From Methylobacterium brachiatum (GTDB taxonomy: Bacteria; Pseudomonadota; Alphaproteobacteria; Rhizobiales; Beijerinckiaceae), in assembly GCF_020523825.1 (NCBI RefSeq), contig NZ_JAJALK010000003.1, forward strand, positions 62,001 through 126,000: a DNA stretch of 64,000 bases, read 5' to 3'. Below are positions 18,749 to 27,191 of this stretch, piece by piece; position 1 is the stretch's first letter; each line of letters begins with the position of its first letter. Both the position numbers and the translations under genes were made by a program. The notes under the pieces are model-generated. The model searched no databases. It was not told where the DNA came from and saw only the letters and a list, made by a program, of their open reading frames with translations.

Positions 18749-19546
18749 CTAGACCGGCTGCCCGACCGGCATCCCGGCGGGCTTCGGCGTGAGGCGCGGC
18801 TGCGTGCGGTCCAGGCGCTCGGCCTCCCGGATCGTCAGCGTCCGCACCCGGCGGCGCATGATCTCGGTGCGCATCGCGTAGAGGTGGAGCGTCGTGCCGC
18901 CGAGCGTCGCGGCGCCGATCATGATCAGCAGCGGGTAGAGCATCGACGGGTCGATGGTCGAGCCGCCCATGCGCAGGATCGAGGCCGGCTGGTGCAGGGT
19001 CGACCACCAGTTCACCGAGAACTTGATGATCGGCAGGTTCACCGCGCCGACGAGCGTCAGGATCGCCACGGCCCGAGCCGCCCGGTTCGGCTCCTCCAGG
19101 GTGCGCCACAGGGCGATGATGCCGCAATAGATCAGCAGCAGGATCAGCATCGAGGTCAGGCGCGCGTCCCAGACCCAGTAGGTGCCCCACATCGGCTTGC
19201 CCCAGAGCGAGCCGGTGACCAGGCAGATCAGCGTGAAGGCGGCCCCGATCGGCGCAGCGGCGCGCTGGGCGACGTCGGCCAGGGGATGGCGCCAGACCAG
19301 GGTGCCGATCGCCGACAGGCTCATGGCGCCGTAGAAGAACACCCCGAGCCAGGCCGCCGGGACATGGATGTACATGATCCGCACGGTCTCGCCCTGCTGG
19401 TAGTCGGGCGGCACGACGAAGAAGGTCAGGTACAGCCCCAGGCCGACGAGGGCCGCCGACAGGGCGGCGAGCCACGGCACCAGGGCGCCGGACCAGCGCA
19501 TGAAGTGGCTGGGGTTCGACAGGCGGGTCCAGAGGGAAGGCGTCAT
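18749..19546 (-). CDS. ccmC: Haem exporter protein CcmC
   Basis: The 265-residue protein has six membrane helices. The periplasmic tryptophan-rich haem-handling motif WGTYWVWDARLTS sits near residue 118. HVPAAWLGVF and STLHQPASI contain the conserved histidines. It loads haem onto CcmE. The ATG at 19546 marks the beginning of the membrane pattern (TRLSNPSHFMRW). No ccmA or ccmB lies upstream here; an AraC-type gene occupies that place. Confidence 0.95.
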   Translation of the reverse strand: MTPSLWTRLSNPSHFMRWSGALVPWLAALSAALVGLGLYLTFFVVPPDYQQGETVRIMYIHVPAAWLGVFFYGAMSLSAIGTLVWRHPLADVAQRAAAPIGAAFTLICLVTGSLWGKPMWGTYWVWDARLTSMLILLLIYCGIIALWRTLEEPNRAARAVAILTLVGAVNLPIIKFSVNWWSTLHQPASILRMGGSTIDPSMLYPLLIMIGAATLGGTTLHLYAMRTEIMRRRVRTLTIREAERLDRTQPRLTPKPAGMPVGQPV

Positions 19547-19637
19547 CGCGGCTCGGTCTCGGACAGCGTCCCGGCGGTCCGGTCTCGGTCGCGTCATCGC
19601 GCCCGAAAAGCCGGCCTCCACCTTTTCCGGACGAGCT

Positions 19638-20567
19638 TTAGCGCAGGGTGCGGTGCAGCAACAATGCGGCCATTCTCCGCCGATACTGCATCGGCGTGCA
19701 CAGCATCTGCCGGCGAAAGGCGGTGCGGAACGCGGTCTCGGAGTCGTAGCCGACGGCATACGCGATGGATGCGACGCGCGCATCCGAGCTGCGCAGCCGG
19801 TCGGCCGCGAGCTGCATCCGCCAGCCGGCGAGATAGGCCAGCGGCGGCTGCCCGACCACCGCCCTGAACCGTTCTGCGAACGTCGTGCGCGACATGCCGG
19901 CGCGGCCGGCCAGCTCCGCGAGCGTCCAGCGCCGCGCCGGCTCGGCATGCAGGGCCGAGAGCGCCCGCGTCAGCCGCGGATCGGCGATCGCCCCGAGCCA
20001 GCCGGCCGGCCGCCCGGAGGCAAGCCAGAGCCGCAGCACCTGGAGCAGCATGATCTGCGCGAGATGGTCGGCCATCAGGGTGCCGCCGGGCGCGCTCAGC
20101 CGCAGCTCGGCCGCCAGCTGCTCCAGAGCCCAGCGCAGGATCGCGGCCTGGTTGGTGGCGTCCCGGACATGGACGATGGCCGGCAGCGCGTCGAACAGAA
20201 GGCCGGCCGGAGCGCCCTCGAAGAAGAACCGCCCGCCGATCAGGAAGAAGGCGCCGCCGCCGTTGCAGGTCGCGATAGTGTCGGCCGCGCGGTCGTAGAT
20301 CGTGGCCGCGTCGATCGCCGGCAGTCCGGGATCGGTGGCGAGGCGGAACGGCCGCCCGCGGGTCAGCAGGAAACAGTCGCCGGCCGCGATCCGGACCGGC
20401 TCGGCCTCGCCCTCCACCGACACCCAGCAGGCGCCGCGCATCACCGCGTTGAACTTGATCCCGTCATGGGCGGGGAAGCGGATCGCCCAGGCGCCGCCGG
20501 CATCGAGCCCGGCGCTCAGCACGCTCCGGGGCTTGAGCAGGGACAGCACGTCGGAGAGCGGATCCAT
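19638..20567 (-). CDS. AraC-family regulator (cupin plus helix-turn-helix)
   Basis: The 309-residue protein has an N-terminal AraC-binding (cupin_6-like) domain, with VSVEGEAEPVRIAAGDCFLL, and a C-terminal double helix-turn-helix starting at about 215 (WTLAELAGRAGMSRTTFAERF, then VASIAYAVGYDSETAFRTAF). It is divergent from an SDR gene 117 bases away that it probably controls. The ATG at 20567 is preferred to 20612. Confidence 0.87.
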   Translation of the reverse strand: MDPLSDVLSLLKPRSVLSAGLDAGGAWAIRFPAHDGIKFNAVMRGACWVSVEGEAEPVRIAAGDCFLLTRGRPFRLATDPGLPAIDAATIYDRAADTIATCNGGGAFFLIGGRFFFEGAPAGLLFDALPAIVHVRDATNQAAILRWALEQLAAELRLSAPGGTLMADHLAQIMLLQVLRLWLASGRPAGWLGAIADPRLTRALSALHAEPARRWTLAELAGRAGMSRTTFAERFRAVVGQPPLAYLAGWRMQLAADRLRSSDARVASIAYAVGYDSETAFRTAFRRQMLCTPMQYRRRMAALLLHRTLR

Positions 20568-20684
20568 GGCGACGACCGGACGCCCGCGTCGGATTCGCGG
20601 ACGGCGCAGCATGGAGCGTCCGGCACCGCGGGTCGATCATCCCGGGGATACGGCGGCATCGCTTCGCCGCCGCGGAGCAGGACC

Positions 20685-21677
20685 ATGATCGATCACCAGA
20701 ATCCCCTCGGATCGGGCTTCGGCCCCCGCAGCACCGCCGCCGACGTCCTGGCCGGGCGGGACCTGACGGGGCGGCACGCCCTCGTCACCGGGGGCCATTC
20801 GGGCCTCGGCCTGGAGACCACCCGGGCGCTCGCGGAAGCGGGCGCGACGATCCTGGTCGGCGCCCGCGATCCGGACGCCGCCCGGATCGCGACCCAGGCG
20901 ATTCCCGGAGTCACGGTCGGGACCCTCGACCTGGCGGACCTCGCCAGCGTCCGGCGTTTCGCCGAGGGCGTCCTGGCCGCCGGCCGGCCGATCGACTGGC
21001 TGATCAACAATGCGGGCCTCATGGCCTGCCCGGAGATGCGGGTTGGGCCGGGCTGGGAGGCGCAATTCGCGACCAACCATCTCGGCCATTTCGCCCTGAC
21101 CAACCGCCTCCTGCCGCTGCTCCGGCCCGGTGCCCGGGTGATCGCGGTCTCCTCCGCCGGGCACCACCTCTCGCCGATCCGCTGGGACGATCCCCACTTC
21201 GCGTCCGGCTACGACAAGTGGCGCGCCTACGGCCAGGCGAAGACCGCCAACGCCCTGTTCGCGGTCCATCTCGACCGGCTCGGCCGGGACCGGGGCATCC
21301 GCGCCTTCTCGCTGCATCCGGGGAAAATCCTCACGCCGCTCCAGCGCCACATGACCCGGGCCGAGATGATCGCGGAGGGCTGGCTCGACGCGTCCGGCGC
21401 GCTGGCGGACCCGACCTTCAAGACGCCGGCCCAGGGCGCCGCCACCCAGATCTGGGCCGCGACCGCGCCGCTGCTCGACGGGCTGGGCGGCCTCTATTGC
21501 GAGGATTGCGACGTGGCCGTGCGGGCGGAGGCGGCCGGTGAGCCGTTCGTGGGCGTCAAGGCCTATGCCGTGGATCCCGAAGAAGCTGAGCGGCTCTGGG
21601 CGCTGTCCGTTGAACTGACCGGAACCGGGTTTTTCGGGCTTTCCAATTGTGCCGCTTCCGGATCGCGTGAGGCGTGA
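20685..21677 (+). CDS. SDR-family oxidoreductase
   Basis: The 330-residue protein has the NAD(P) site TGGHSGLGLETT, the NNAG motif (LINNAGLMACPEM), and the catalytic Ser and YxxxK in YGQAKTANAL. Length and SSAGH/YGQAK resemble the WW-domain oxidoreductase/retinol dehydrogenase-like group. The substrate is unknown. GGAGCAGG provides a ribosome site before the ATG at 20685. It is divergent from the AraC-type regulator. Confidence 0.87.
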   Translation: MIDHQNPLGSGFGPRSTAADVLAGRDLTGRHALVTGGHSGLGLETTRALAEAGATILVGARDPDAARIATQAIPGVTVGTLDLADLASVRRFAEGVLAAGRPIDWLINNAGLMACPEMRVGPGWEAQFATNHLGHFALTNRLLPLLRPGARVIAVSSAGHHLSPIRWDDPHFASGYDKWRAYGQAKTANALFAVHLDRLGRDRGIRAFSLHPGKILTPLQRHMTRAEMIAEGWLDASGALADPTFKTPAQGAATQIWAATAPLLDGLGGLYCEDCDVAVRAEAAGEPFVGVKAYAVDPEEAERLWALSVELTGTGFFGLSNCAASGSREA

Positions 21678-21998
21678 CGCCGTCCGCGAGGGGGATTTCG
21701 ATCTCCCGCTCGCGGCGCCTAGTCACAGCGAGGCGGGTATTCCGGTCCCTCGATGACCTCAGGGCGGCGCGCATGGTCAGCCGCCTGCCGGAGATCCGGC
21801 GTCGCGGGGCGCACCGGTTCGGGGAGGCGACGCCGCACACCTCGATGCCTTGGCGAAACGCAGGCGCGTCCGTCAGCGTCTCTGCGATGAGCTAGTCCCC
21901 TGGACAGGGCCGGCCGGGCCGAGGATGGCGGTGCGCGTCTCGAGTCCCCTACGCCGTGTCCCGCTGGCCGCGGCGTGCCGGAAAGAAGGAAGGTTGTC
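21678..21998. other. Intergenic stretch, no feature seen
   Basis: The 321 bases have short open frames without ribosome sites or recognisable motifs. An AGAAGGAAGG ribosome site just before 21999 belongs to the next gene. Confidence 0.5.
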
Positions 21999-22523
21999 AT
22001 GAGGCAACGCCGGCTCACGACCGCGCTGCTGGTCCTGCTCCTGCCGGGCGGCAAGCCGGCCGCCGCAGCCCCCGCACCGACCGCCATGGCGGCTCCAGGC
22101 CTGGTAAGACCGGCTGCGACCCGCGCCGATTTGCCGTCGGGGGCCTGCGACAAGACGGAGGACGGTTTCACCGCGTTCCTGAACGCGATCGTGACCGATC
22201 CGGCTTTGCGTGCAGCCTACAGCGCTCCCCAGATCGCCGAGCGCGACCTGAACGACCCGGCCAGGCCGGTCGCGCGCCCCATCGAGCCGTTCCGGCTGAC
22301 CCTGATCGATTACATGTGGTCCTACGACGAGCCCGGCCGCGACCCGGGCAAGCTGGCGCGGGTCGAATTGAGCTTCACGCTCGACGGCGACCGGATGCGC
22401 CTGGGTCTCGTCCGGGCCAAGTTCTCCCCTGAGGGCAACCTCATCCGGACGTTCGGCCCGCCCGAGGCCTATGTCTTCGAGCACAGGCAGGGCTGCTGGC
22501 GCCTGGTCGAGCATCTGCGATAG
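21999..22523 (+). CDS. Exported protein of unknown function
   Basis: The 174-residue protein has a signal peptide (basic start, then LTTALLVLLLPGGKPAAAAPA). I do not recognise the mature domain. It includes CDKTEDGFTAFLNAIV and a conserved-looking end, EAYVFEHRQGCWRLVEHLR, with two cysteines that could pair. The last 40 residues look like a small beta-rich NTF2/DUF-type fold, but this is a guess. The ATG at 21999 is chosen for its strong ribosome site. Confidence 0.65.
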   Translation: MRQRRLTTALLVLLLPGGKPAAAAPAPTAMAAPGLVRPAATRADLPSGACDKTEDGFTAFLNAIVTDPALRAAYSAPQIAERDLNDPARPVARPIEPFRLTLIDYMWSYDEPGRDPGKLARVELSFTLDGDRMRLGLVRAKFSPEGNLIRTFGPPEAYVFEHRQGCWRLVEHLR

Positions 22524-23073
22524 CCGGCGCGATCCCCGTCTTGCGCGAACCGCCGGTCGTCGTGAGGAGCGGCGATCGACGCCACGACCGGGCTCGGTTT
22601 CGAAACACCAACTCGGACAACCGGAATCGACGGTTGCGCGGCCGCGCAAGCCGCCCGCGCGGGATCGCCGAAGCGGACCTCCGGATTCCGATCGCTACGC
22701 GGTGCAGGACGACGAGCGCGACGCGGTCGGCTCGTGTAGCGCTTCATAACGGCTCGGCCATGCGCCACCGGGGCGGCTTCGCGGCTCCCTGAATGCGCGG
22801 GTCGTGCGCGCCCCTGTTGCGCCGGGATGCTCGTCGGAACGCACGCGACCGAGCCGGGCGCAGCCGCGATAGCCCGCGCGCGGATGCCGAATATTTCATC
22901 TGAAGCGCGGTTCCGTGAACTTGTCATGGCGATGCAATCCCGGCGGCGGCAAATCGACATGCCTCTTCGGCGTCAATCGGCGAAATAAAGTCCAGCGTCG
23001 CGCACAATCGAAGTCGATACGGGATCACCCGGTGGCGGTGATGCGACGGTCTGACTGTGAAATGGAATTGGAT
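22524..23073. other. Gene-poor stretch
   Basis: In these 550 bases the frames are short, interrupted and arginine/proline-rich like shadow frames. From about 22880 the sequence becomes less GC-rich. I see no RNA gene, repeat or terminator I can support. Confidence 0.45.
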
Positions 23074-23520
23074 ATGACTAAGTCCCGGTCCAAAATCGGC
23101 TATCGCGTCTGCCTGTCCTCGATTGCCGCGATCTGCGCGCCATTTTATCTGTCGGATACCGCGTCTGCCATGGACAGGCATATGAAATCGATGGAGGCCT
23201 ATTCCATCGGTTTGGGCCTGACTCACGGCATCGCCTATTTCATGGATCAGAGAGACGGATTGCTGCTCGTCGTCACGACGGCCGCGGAGGGTGGGGCGGC
23301 CACGCGATTTGAGACGCTTCTCGGAACGCCGGAACAATCCGTCACGCTCTCTGCGCCCCGCGCTTCTGGCCAACCGGCGATGCATGTGACGTTCACCCGG
23401 TCGGCTGACGGTCTTCGGGTTTCCGATGACGCGCCGGACGTCGAGTCCGCCCTTTCGCTTTCCGAGCCGGAGGAGGCCGCGACACCTGGCAATTACGCTG
23501 CCGCGCACAGCAAACACTGA
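23074..23520 (+). CDS. Small exported protein of unknown function
   Basis: The 148-residue protein starts MTKSRSKIGYRVCLSSIAAI, a signal peptide ending near TASA at residues 29-32. The mature part (about 115 residues) resembles no family I know. Its base composition is less GC-rich than its neighbours, suggesting recent acquisition or relaxed constraint. No clear ribosome site decides between starts at 23041, 23062 and 23074; the signal peptide favours 23074. Confidence 0.45.
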   Translation: MTKSRSKIGYRVCLSSIAAICAPFYLSDTASAMDRHMKSMEAYSIGLGLTHGIAYFMDQRDGLLLVVTTAAEGGAATRFETLLGTPEQSVTLSAPRASGQPAMHVTFTRSADGLRVSDDAPDVESALSLSEPEEAATPGNYAAAHSKH

Positions 23521-24054
23521 GTTCATGCGGACGCGGGCTGATCCGCCATCGGCGTCTTCAGCCTTCGTGAGCGTGTTCGGCGCGTTCACGAACGGAGGGG
23601 GCCGGCTCATCGCAGCCCCAGCGGCCAGCCTCCGTGGTTCCGCGCTGTCACCTGCGATGCCCAGGTCCGGACATGCGGTCCCAGCGTTTGAACGAGCGCG
23701 GTCAGTGGATTTCCGCCGGTCCGCTTCTGAGCGCGAAACGCAGGACGCCGACGCCGCCGTCGCGCCCATCTGCGGCGATCCCGGGCCTTCGAACTGTCTG
23801 CGCGTCGGTGGTTCGGCGACCCGCTACGTCCTGCGGGTGAGCGAGAGGGCGAAACCGGAGGGTGCGTGCGTCGGCCCGAGACCGTTCGGCTCAACGCAAC
23901 GCGGCTCGTTTCTCGAACAAGGAGCGTTGCAGTCTGTATCGAGACTGTCAATTGATGTCCTCGGCCAAGCCGTTCAGCCGGCTTGCAGGAATGTCAGCGC
24001 AGTCTGCAGACATCGAACAGGTCATTCCTGTCGGTCGGTTCAGGGAGAGCTGTG
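23521..24054. other. Gene-poor stretch
   Basis: These 534 bases hold no convincing gene. Frames on both strands lack ribosome sites and recognisable domains. The last 20 bases contain CAGGGAGAG, the ribosome site of the hydrolase at 24055. Confidence 0.45.
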
Positions 24055-24867
24055 ATGCCGGGTCAATTCGCCCTCTCGCTCGTCGCCCTCAGCTTGCTCG
24101 GCGCCCCGGCTATCGCTCAGACCGGATCGGTGAGGCAGGCCCTGGTTGCGGGAGAGCGGGTGGTGGATCTGCCGCTCGGCGACGGTCTGGGCCAGCGCGT
24201 CCTCTACGACGCACCGCCTCACCCAAGGGCGACGCTGGTCATGCTGCCGGGCGGCTCCGGTGACATCGGCGTTCGGCGCGACGGCGACCTGCGCCACGCG
24301 GACAACTTCGTGATCCGCACCCGGGCGGACTGGGTGGCAAGGGGCTACGCCGTGCTGATCCCCGACACCGTCGATCAGGCAAACCTGCGGGGCGTGCGAA
24401 GCTCCCCGGCCTACGGCCGGCTGGTGGACGGCCTGGCAGCCTACGCGCGGGATCAAGCCCCTGTGCCCGTCTTCCTGGTCGGCACCAGCCAGGGGACGAT
24501 AGCGGCGATGAACGGGGCCTCCCACGCCCGGCCGGGCTTGATTGCGGGCCTGGTGTTGACCGAGTCCGTGTCCGTGCCCGGGCGACGGAGCACCGAGACG
24601 GTCTTCGACGCGGATCCGCAGGGCGTGCGCGTTCCGGTGCTGGTCGTGGCCAACCGCGACGACGCCTGCGACGTGGCTCCGCCCGAGATGGCCCCCCGCA
24701 TCGCCGCGGCCCTGACGCACGCGCCAGACGTTCGCGTCCTCGCCGTCGCCGGCGGTTTGCAGCGGTCGGACAGGGCCTGCGGCTCGCTCTCGCCCCACGG
24801 TTACTACGGCCTTGAGCAGCAGGTGGTGGAGGGGATCGCCGGGTGGCTCCGAACGCACGGCGGCTGA
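24055..24867 (+). CDS. Exported alpha/beta hydrolase
   Basis: The 270-residue protein has a Sec signal peptide (LSLVALSLLGAPAIAQ, cleavage near residue 19). The alpha/beta-hydrolase pattern includes TLVMLPGGSGDIG as the oxyanion region, the nucleophile elbow GTSQGT near residue 140, an Asp in VANRDDACD, and a C-terminal His in SPHGYYGLE. It probably hydrolyses esters in the periplasm; the substrate is unknown. A good ribosome site precedes 24055. Confidence 0.75.
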   Translation: MPGQFALSLVALSLLGAPAIAQTGSVRQALVAGERVVDLPLGDGLGQRVLYDAPPHPRATLVMLPGGSGDIGVRRDGDLRHADNFVIRTRADWVARGYAVLIPDTVDQANLRGVRSSPAYGRLVDGLAAYARDQAPVPVFLVGTSQGTIAAMNGASHARPGLIAGLVLTESVSVPGRRSTETVFDADPQGVRVPVLVVANRDDACDVAPPEMAPRIAAALTHAPDVRVLAVAGGLQRSDRACGSLSPHGYYGLEQQVVEGIAGWLRTHGG

Positions 24868-25088
24868 CCGCCGGCACATGTACGGGCCGCTGCCACGTGG
24901 ACCGGTCCCGCGCGTCGTGGACGCGACCACGACGCGCGGTCGAGCCGCGCGCGCTGAGGGCTGCGGGAACGTCGGGTTTCGACAGGACGCACCGACCAAC
25001 CCGAGGTCTAGGTTGGGTGGATTCGAGACGGCCCGCTTCGGGGGTGCAAACCGGCCGAAGCGGATGCGCGGAAACCGTGATCGAGACG

Positions 25089-25820
25089 CTAGACCTGTTG
25101 CATCCCGCCATCGACGCACAGTTCGGCTCCAGCGACGAAGCTCGCCTCGTCGCTCAGGAGGAACAGTGTGGCCGCAGCCACTTCCTCAGGGCGCGCCATG
25201 CGGCCGAGCGGGATCGGTGAGATCAGCGCCGCCCGCCCCGCCTCCGGCACGCTCGCCATCATGGCGGTGTCGGTCGGGCCGGGGGCCACCACGTTCACGC
25301 GGATGCCCTGGGGGGCCAGTTCCGCGGTCCATGTGCGCGCGTAGGAACGCAGGGCCGCTTTCGTGGCGGCGTAAGTTCCGTAGGGCGTCACCCCCATCAC
25401 GTCTGCGATGGAGCCCACCAATACGACCGCTCCGCCCCGCCCCATCGCGCTCAGCGCCGCCTGCAACCCGAAGACAGCGCCACGGACGTTGACCGCAAAG
25501 TGCCGGTCGAAATGCTCGACCGTCCCGTCGCGCAGGGTCGCCGGTTCCGAGATGCCCGCGTTGAGGACCAGCGCGTCGATCCGGCCCTGCGTCTCCCGCA
25601 CCGTCGCCACGACACGGTGCAAATCCGTCTGTGAGGCTGCGTCTGCGACGAGACCCCGCGCACCGCGCCCGATCCTCGCGGCAGCTGCCGCGACCTCGTC
25701 GGCACGCCGCCCGGTGAAGACGACCGACGCGCCCTCGATCGCCAGCCGCTCGGCGATCGCCAGGCCGATGCCCTTCGCGCCGCCAACCACGAGAGCAACC
25801 TTGTCCACCATACGCGCCAT
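25089..25820 (-). CDS. SDR-family oxidoreductase
   Basis: The 243-residue classical SDR has GGAKGIGLAIAERL as the cofactor site, LNAGIS as the NAG motif, a catalytic Ser in LVGSIADVMG and the YxxxK in YGTYAATKAAL. Sequence RVNVVAPGPTDTAM is typical of FabG-like enzymes. AAGGGATG supports the ATG at 25820. It is divergent from an HxlR-type regulator, whose putative operator lies in the 82-base gap. Confidence 0.9.
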   Translation of the reverse strand: MARMVDKVALVVGGAKGIGLAIAERLAIEGASVVFTGRRADEVAAAAARIGRGARGLVADAASQTDLHRVVATVRETQGRIDALVLNAGISEPATLRDGTVEHFDRHFAVNVRGAVFGLQAALSAMGRGGAVVLVGSIADVMGVTPYGTYAATKAALRSYARTWTAELAPQGIRVNVVAPGPTDTAMMASVPEAGRAALISPIPLGRMARPEEVAAATLFLLSDEASFVAGAELCVDGGMQQV

Positions 25821-25856
25821 CGCGGCATCCCTTCATCTGCGACGGCGCATGAGATA

Positions 25857-25871
25857 CAGATCGTATATCTG
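25857..25871. promoter_or_regulatory. Putative HxlR operator
   Basis: CAGAT (25857-25861) and ATCTG (25867-25871) are inverted repeats around CGTAT. The symmetry continues weakly outward (GATA on the left, TATC on the right, offset by one base). It lies in the shared promoter region of the SDR and HxlR genes. Confidence 0.55.
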
Positions 25872-25902
25872 CTATCAAGAACGCACTTAGGTTAGCCTAG
25901 AT

Positions 25903-26295
25903 ATGGCCGATGATACCGACCTGGATGCCCTGTCCGCGAGCGCGCTCGCCAACATGGCGCGGGTCCGCCCGGTGCTGGACAAGATCGCCGATAAGTGGAC
26001 GATCCTGATCCTTACGGTGCTCTGCCCGCGGCCGGCACGGTTCAATGCGATCAAGCGGCGGCTCGATGGCATCACGCACAAGGCGCTGGCGGACGCCCTG
26101 AAGCGGCTGGAGCGCAACGGTCTGGTGACCCGGACCGTGCTGCCGACCGCACCCATCGGCGTCGAGTATGCGATCACCCCGCTGGGCCATTCGCTACGTC
26201 AGCCCTTCGAGGCGCTCTGCGCGTGGGCACTTGATCACGGCGCAGCGATTGAGGCGGCCAACCACGTGCATGACCGCATCAAAACGAAGCCGTGA
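25903..26295 (+). CDS. HxlR-family transcriptional regulator
   Basis: The 130-residue winged-helix protein shows the HxlR pattern: LDKIADKWTILILTVLCPRPARFNAIKRRLDGITHKALADALKRLERNGLV covers the DNA-binding domain, with WTILI and the wing TRTVLPTAPIGVEYAITPLG. HxlR proteins often sense aldehydes or redox stress. It lacks an N-terminal cysteine like that of the formaldehyde-sensing HxlR; a Cys lies at about residue 41. It probably controls the divergent SDR gene. Confidence 0.9.
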   Translation: MADDTDLDALSASALANMARVRPVLDKIADKWTILILTVLCPRPARFNAIKRRLDGITHKALADALKRLERNGLVTRTVLPTAPIGVEYAITPLGHSLRQPFEALCAWALDHGAAIEAANHVHDRIKTKP

Positions 26296-26514
26296 GAGCG
26301 CGGCCGCTTACGGTTCGCCCGATCTTGAGCCGGTATGTCTTATCGCGGTCGTTTTCTGCCCGTCCGCCTATGACAGTGACTATCTTAGAACGGACACAGC
26401 CGCAGGGACTGCTCACGACCGAGGCCGTGTGAGATGGGCGGACCGGTCCGCAACAAGACCCGTCCCGCCGCCTCTCCGAGAACAGGCCGCAACCGGCCGG
26501 CCATCCTTCCAGCC

Positions 26515-27120
26515 TTAGACGTTGGTCAGCGTCCAAGGTCGCATCGCCTCCGGGCCAATGACGTCGGGTGGCGGTTTGAAGGTGCGTGCCGCGCCCCGCA
26601 TCGCCTCGGCACGGCGGCGGAAGCCGCTGCGGCGGCGGTAATCGCGTCGGACCGTCTCAGACGGGGCAAGGGGTGCCTCCGCGAGGTTCTGTGCACAGAT
26701 CACGTCGACGGCGGTCACGCCAAGCAACGCCACGAGGGTGATCAGCACATTGTCCTTGCGCGGATTATCGCCCTCAAGCCCGGGCAGGACCGTAGCGATG
26801 TCGAGGGCGTCGCCCGCGACACGCGCTGAGACCCAGGGGGTCGGATCACGCGAGCCCAAGATCCCGACCCCCTGTAGGAGTTCCCGCACGCCATAGGCTC
26901 GGATGACAGGGGCTGCGCGCGGCATTCCAAGCCAGCGCGCGATGGCACCGCCACACGCCACCTCGGTCAGCCCGAGGCCGATCGAGAACCAACCTAAGCC
27001 TTGAGCGAGCTCCCTGGTCGCGGGATCTGGTCTTCGGCGCGGGTCCGCAGTGAGATAGCTCGGCAGCGAAGAGCGCACAGGCGCACGCCCCGGATCGCGT
27101 TGAGATGTACCGTCGGACAT
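26515..27120 (-). CDS. Membrane protein of unknown function
   Basis: The 201-residue protein has about three hydrophobic segments: LGWFSIGLGLTEVACGGAIA near 42-62, RELLQGVGIL near 85, and LITLVALLGVTAVDVICAQ near 127-145. Similar proteins are often labelled cyclase/dehydrase in alphaproteobacteria without evidence. A GAGGAAG ribosome site supports the ATG at 27120. It lies 71 bases downstream of an alcohol dehydrogenase on the same strand. Confidence 0.6.
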   Translation of the reverse strand: MSDGTSQRDPGRAPVRSSLPSYLTADPRRRPDPATRELAQGLGWFSIGLGLTEVACGGAIARWLGMPRAAPVIRAYGVRELLQGVGILGSRDPTPWVSARVAGDALDIATVLPGLEGDNPRKDNVLITLVALLGVTAVDVICAQNLAEAPLAPSETVRRDYRRRSGFRRRAEAMRGAARTFKPPPDVIGPEAMRPWTLTNV

Positions 27121-27157
27121 GCTGACTTCCTCGCTGCCGCGATGGGGGCGAAGTGGC

Positions 27158-27182
27158 CAGCCCGCCGCAGCGCGACGGGCTG
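27158..27182 (-). terminator. Possible hairpin after the alcohol dehydrogenase
   Basis: CAGCCCG (27158-27164) pairs with CGGGCTG (27176-27182) over an 11-base loop, 9 bases past the alcohol dehydrogenase stop. There is no T run, so termination is uncertain. Confidence 0.35.
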
Positions 27183-27191
27183 CGGAACCAC

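Noticed and set aside
23607-23951. Minus-strand frame ending in a sequence resembling a degraded transposase or enzyme tail
   Set aside because: The resemblance is vague and no second conserved block or inverted repeats were found.
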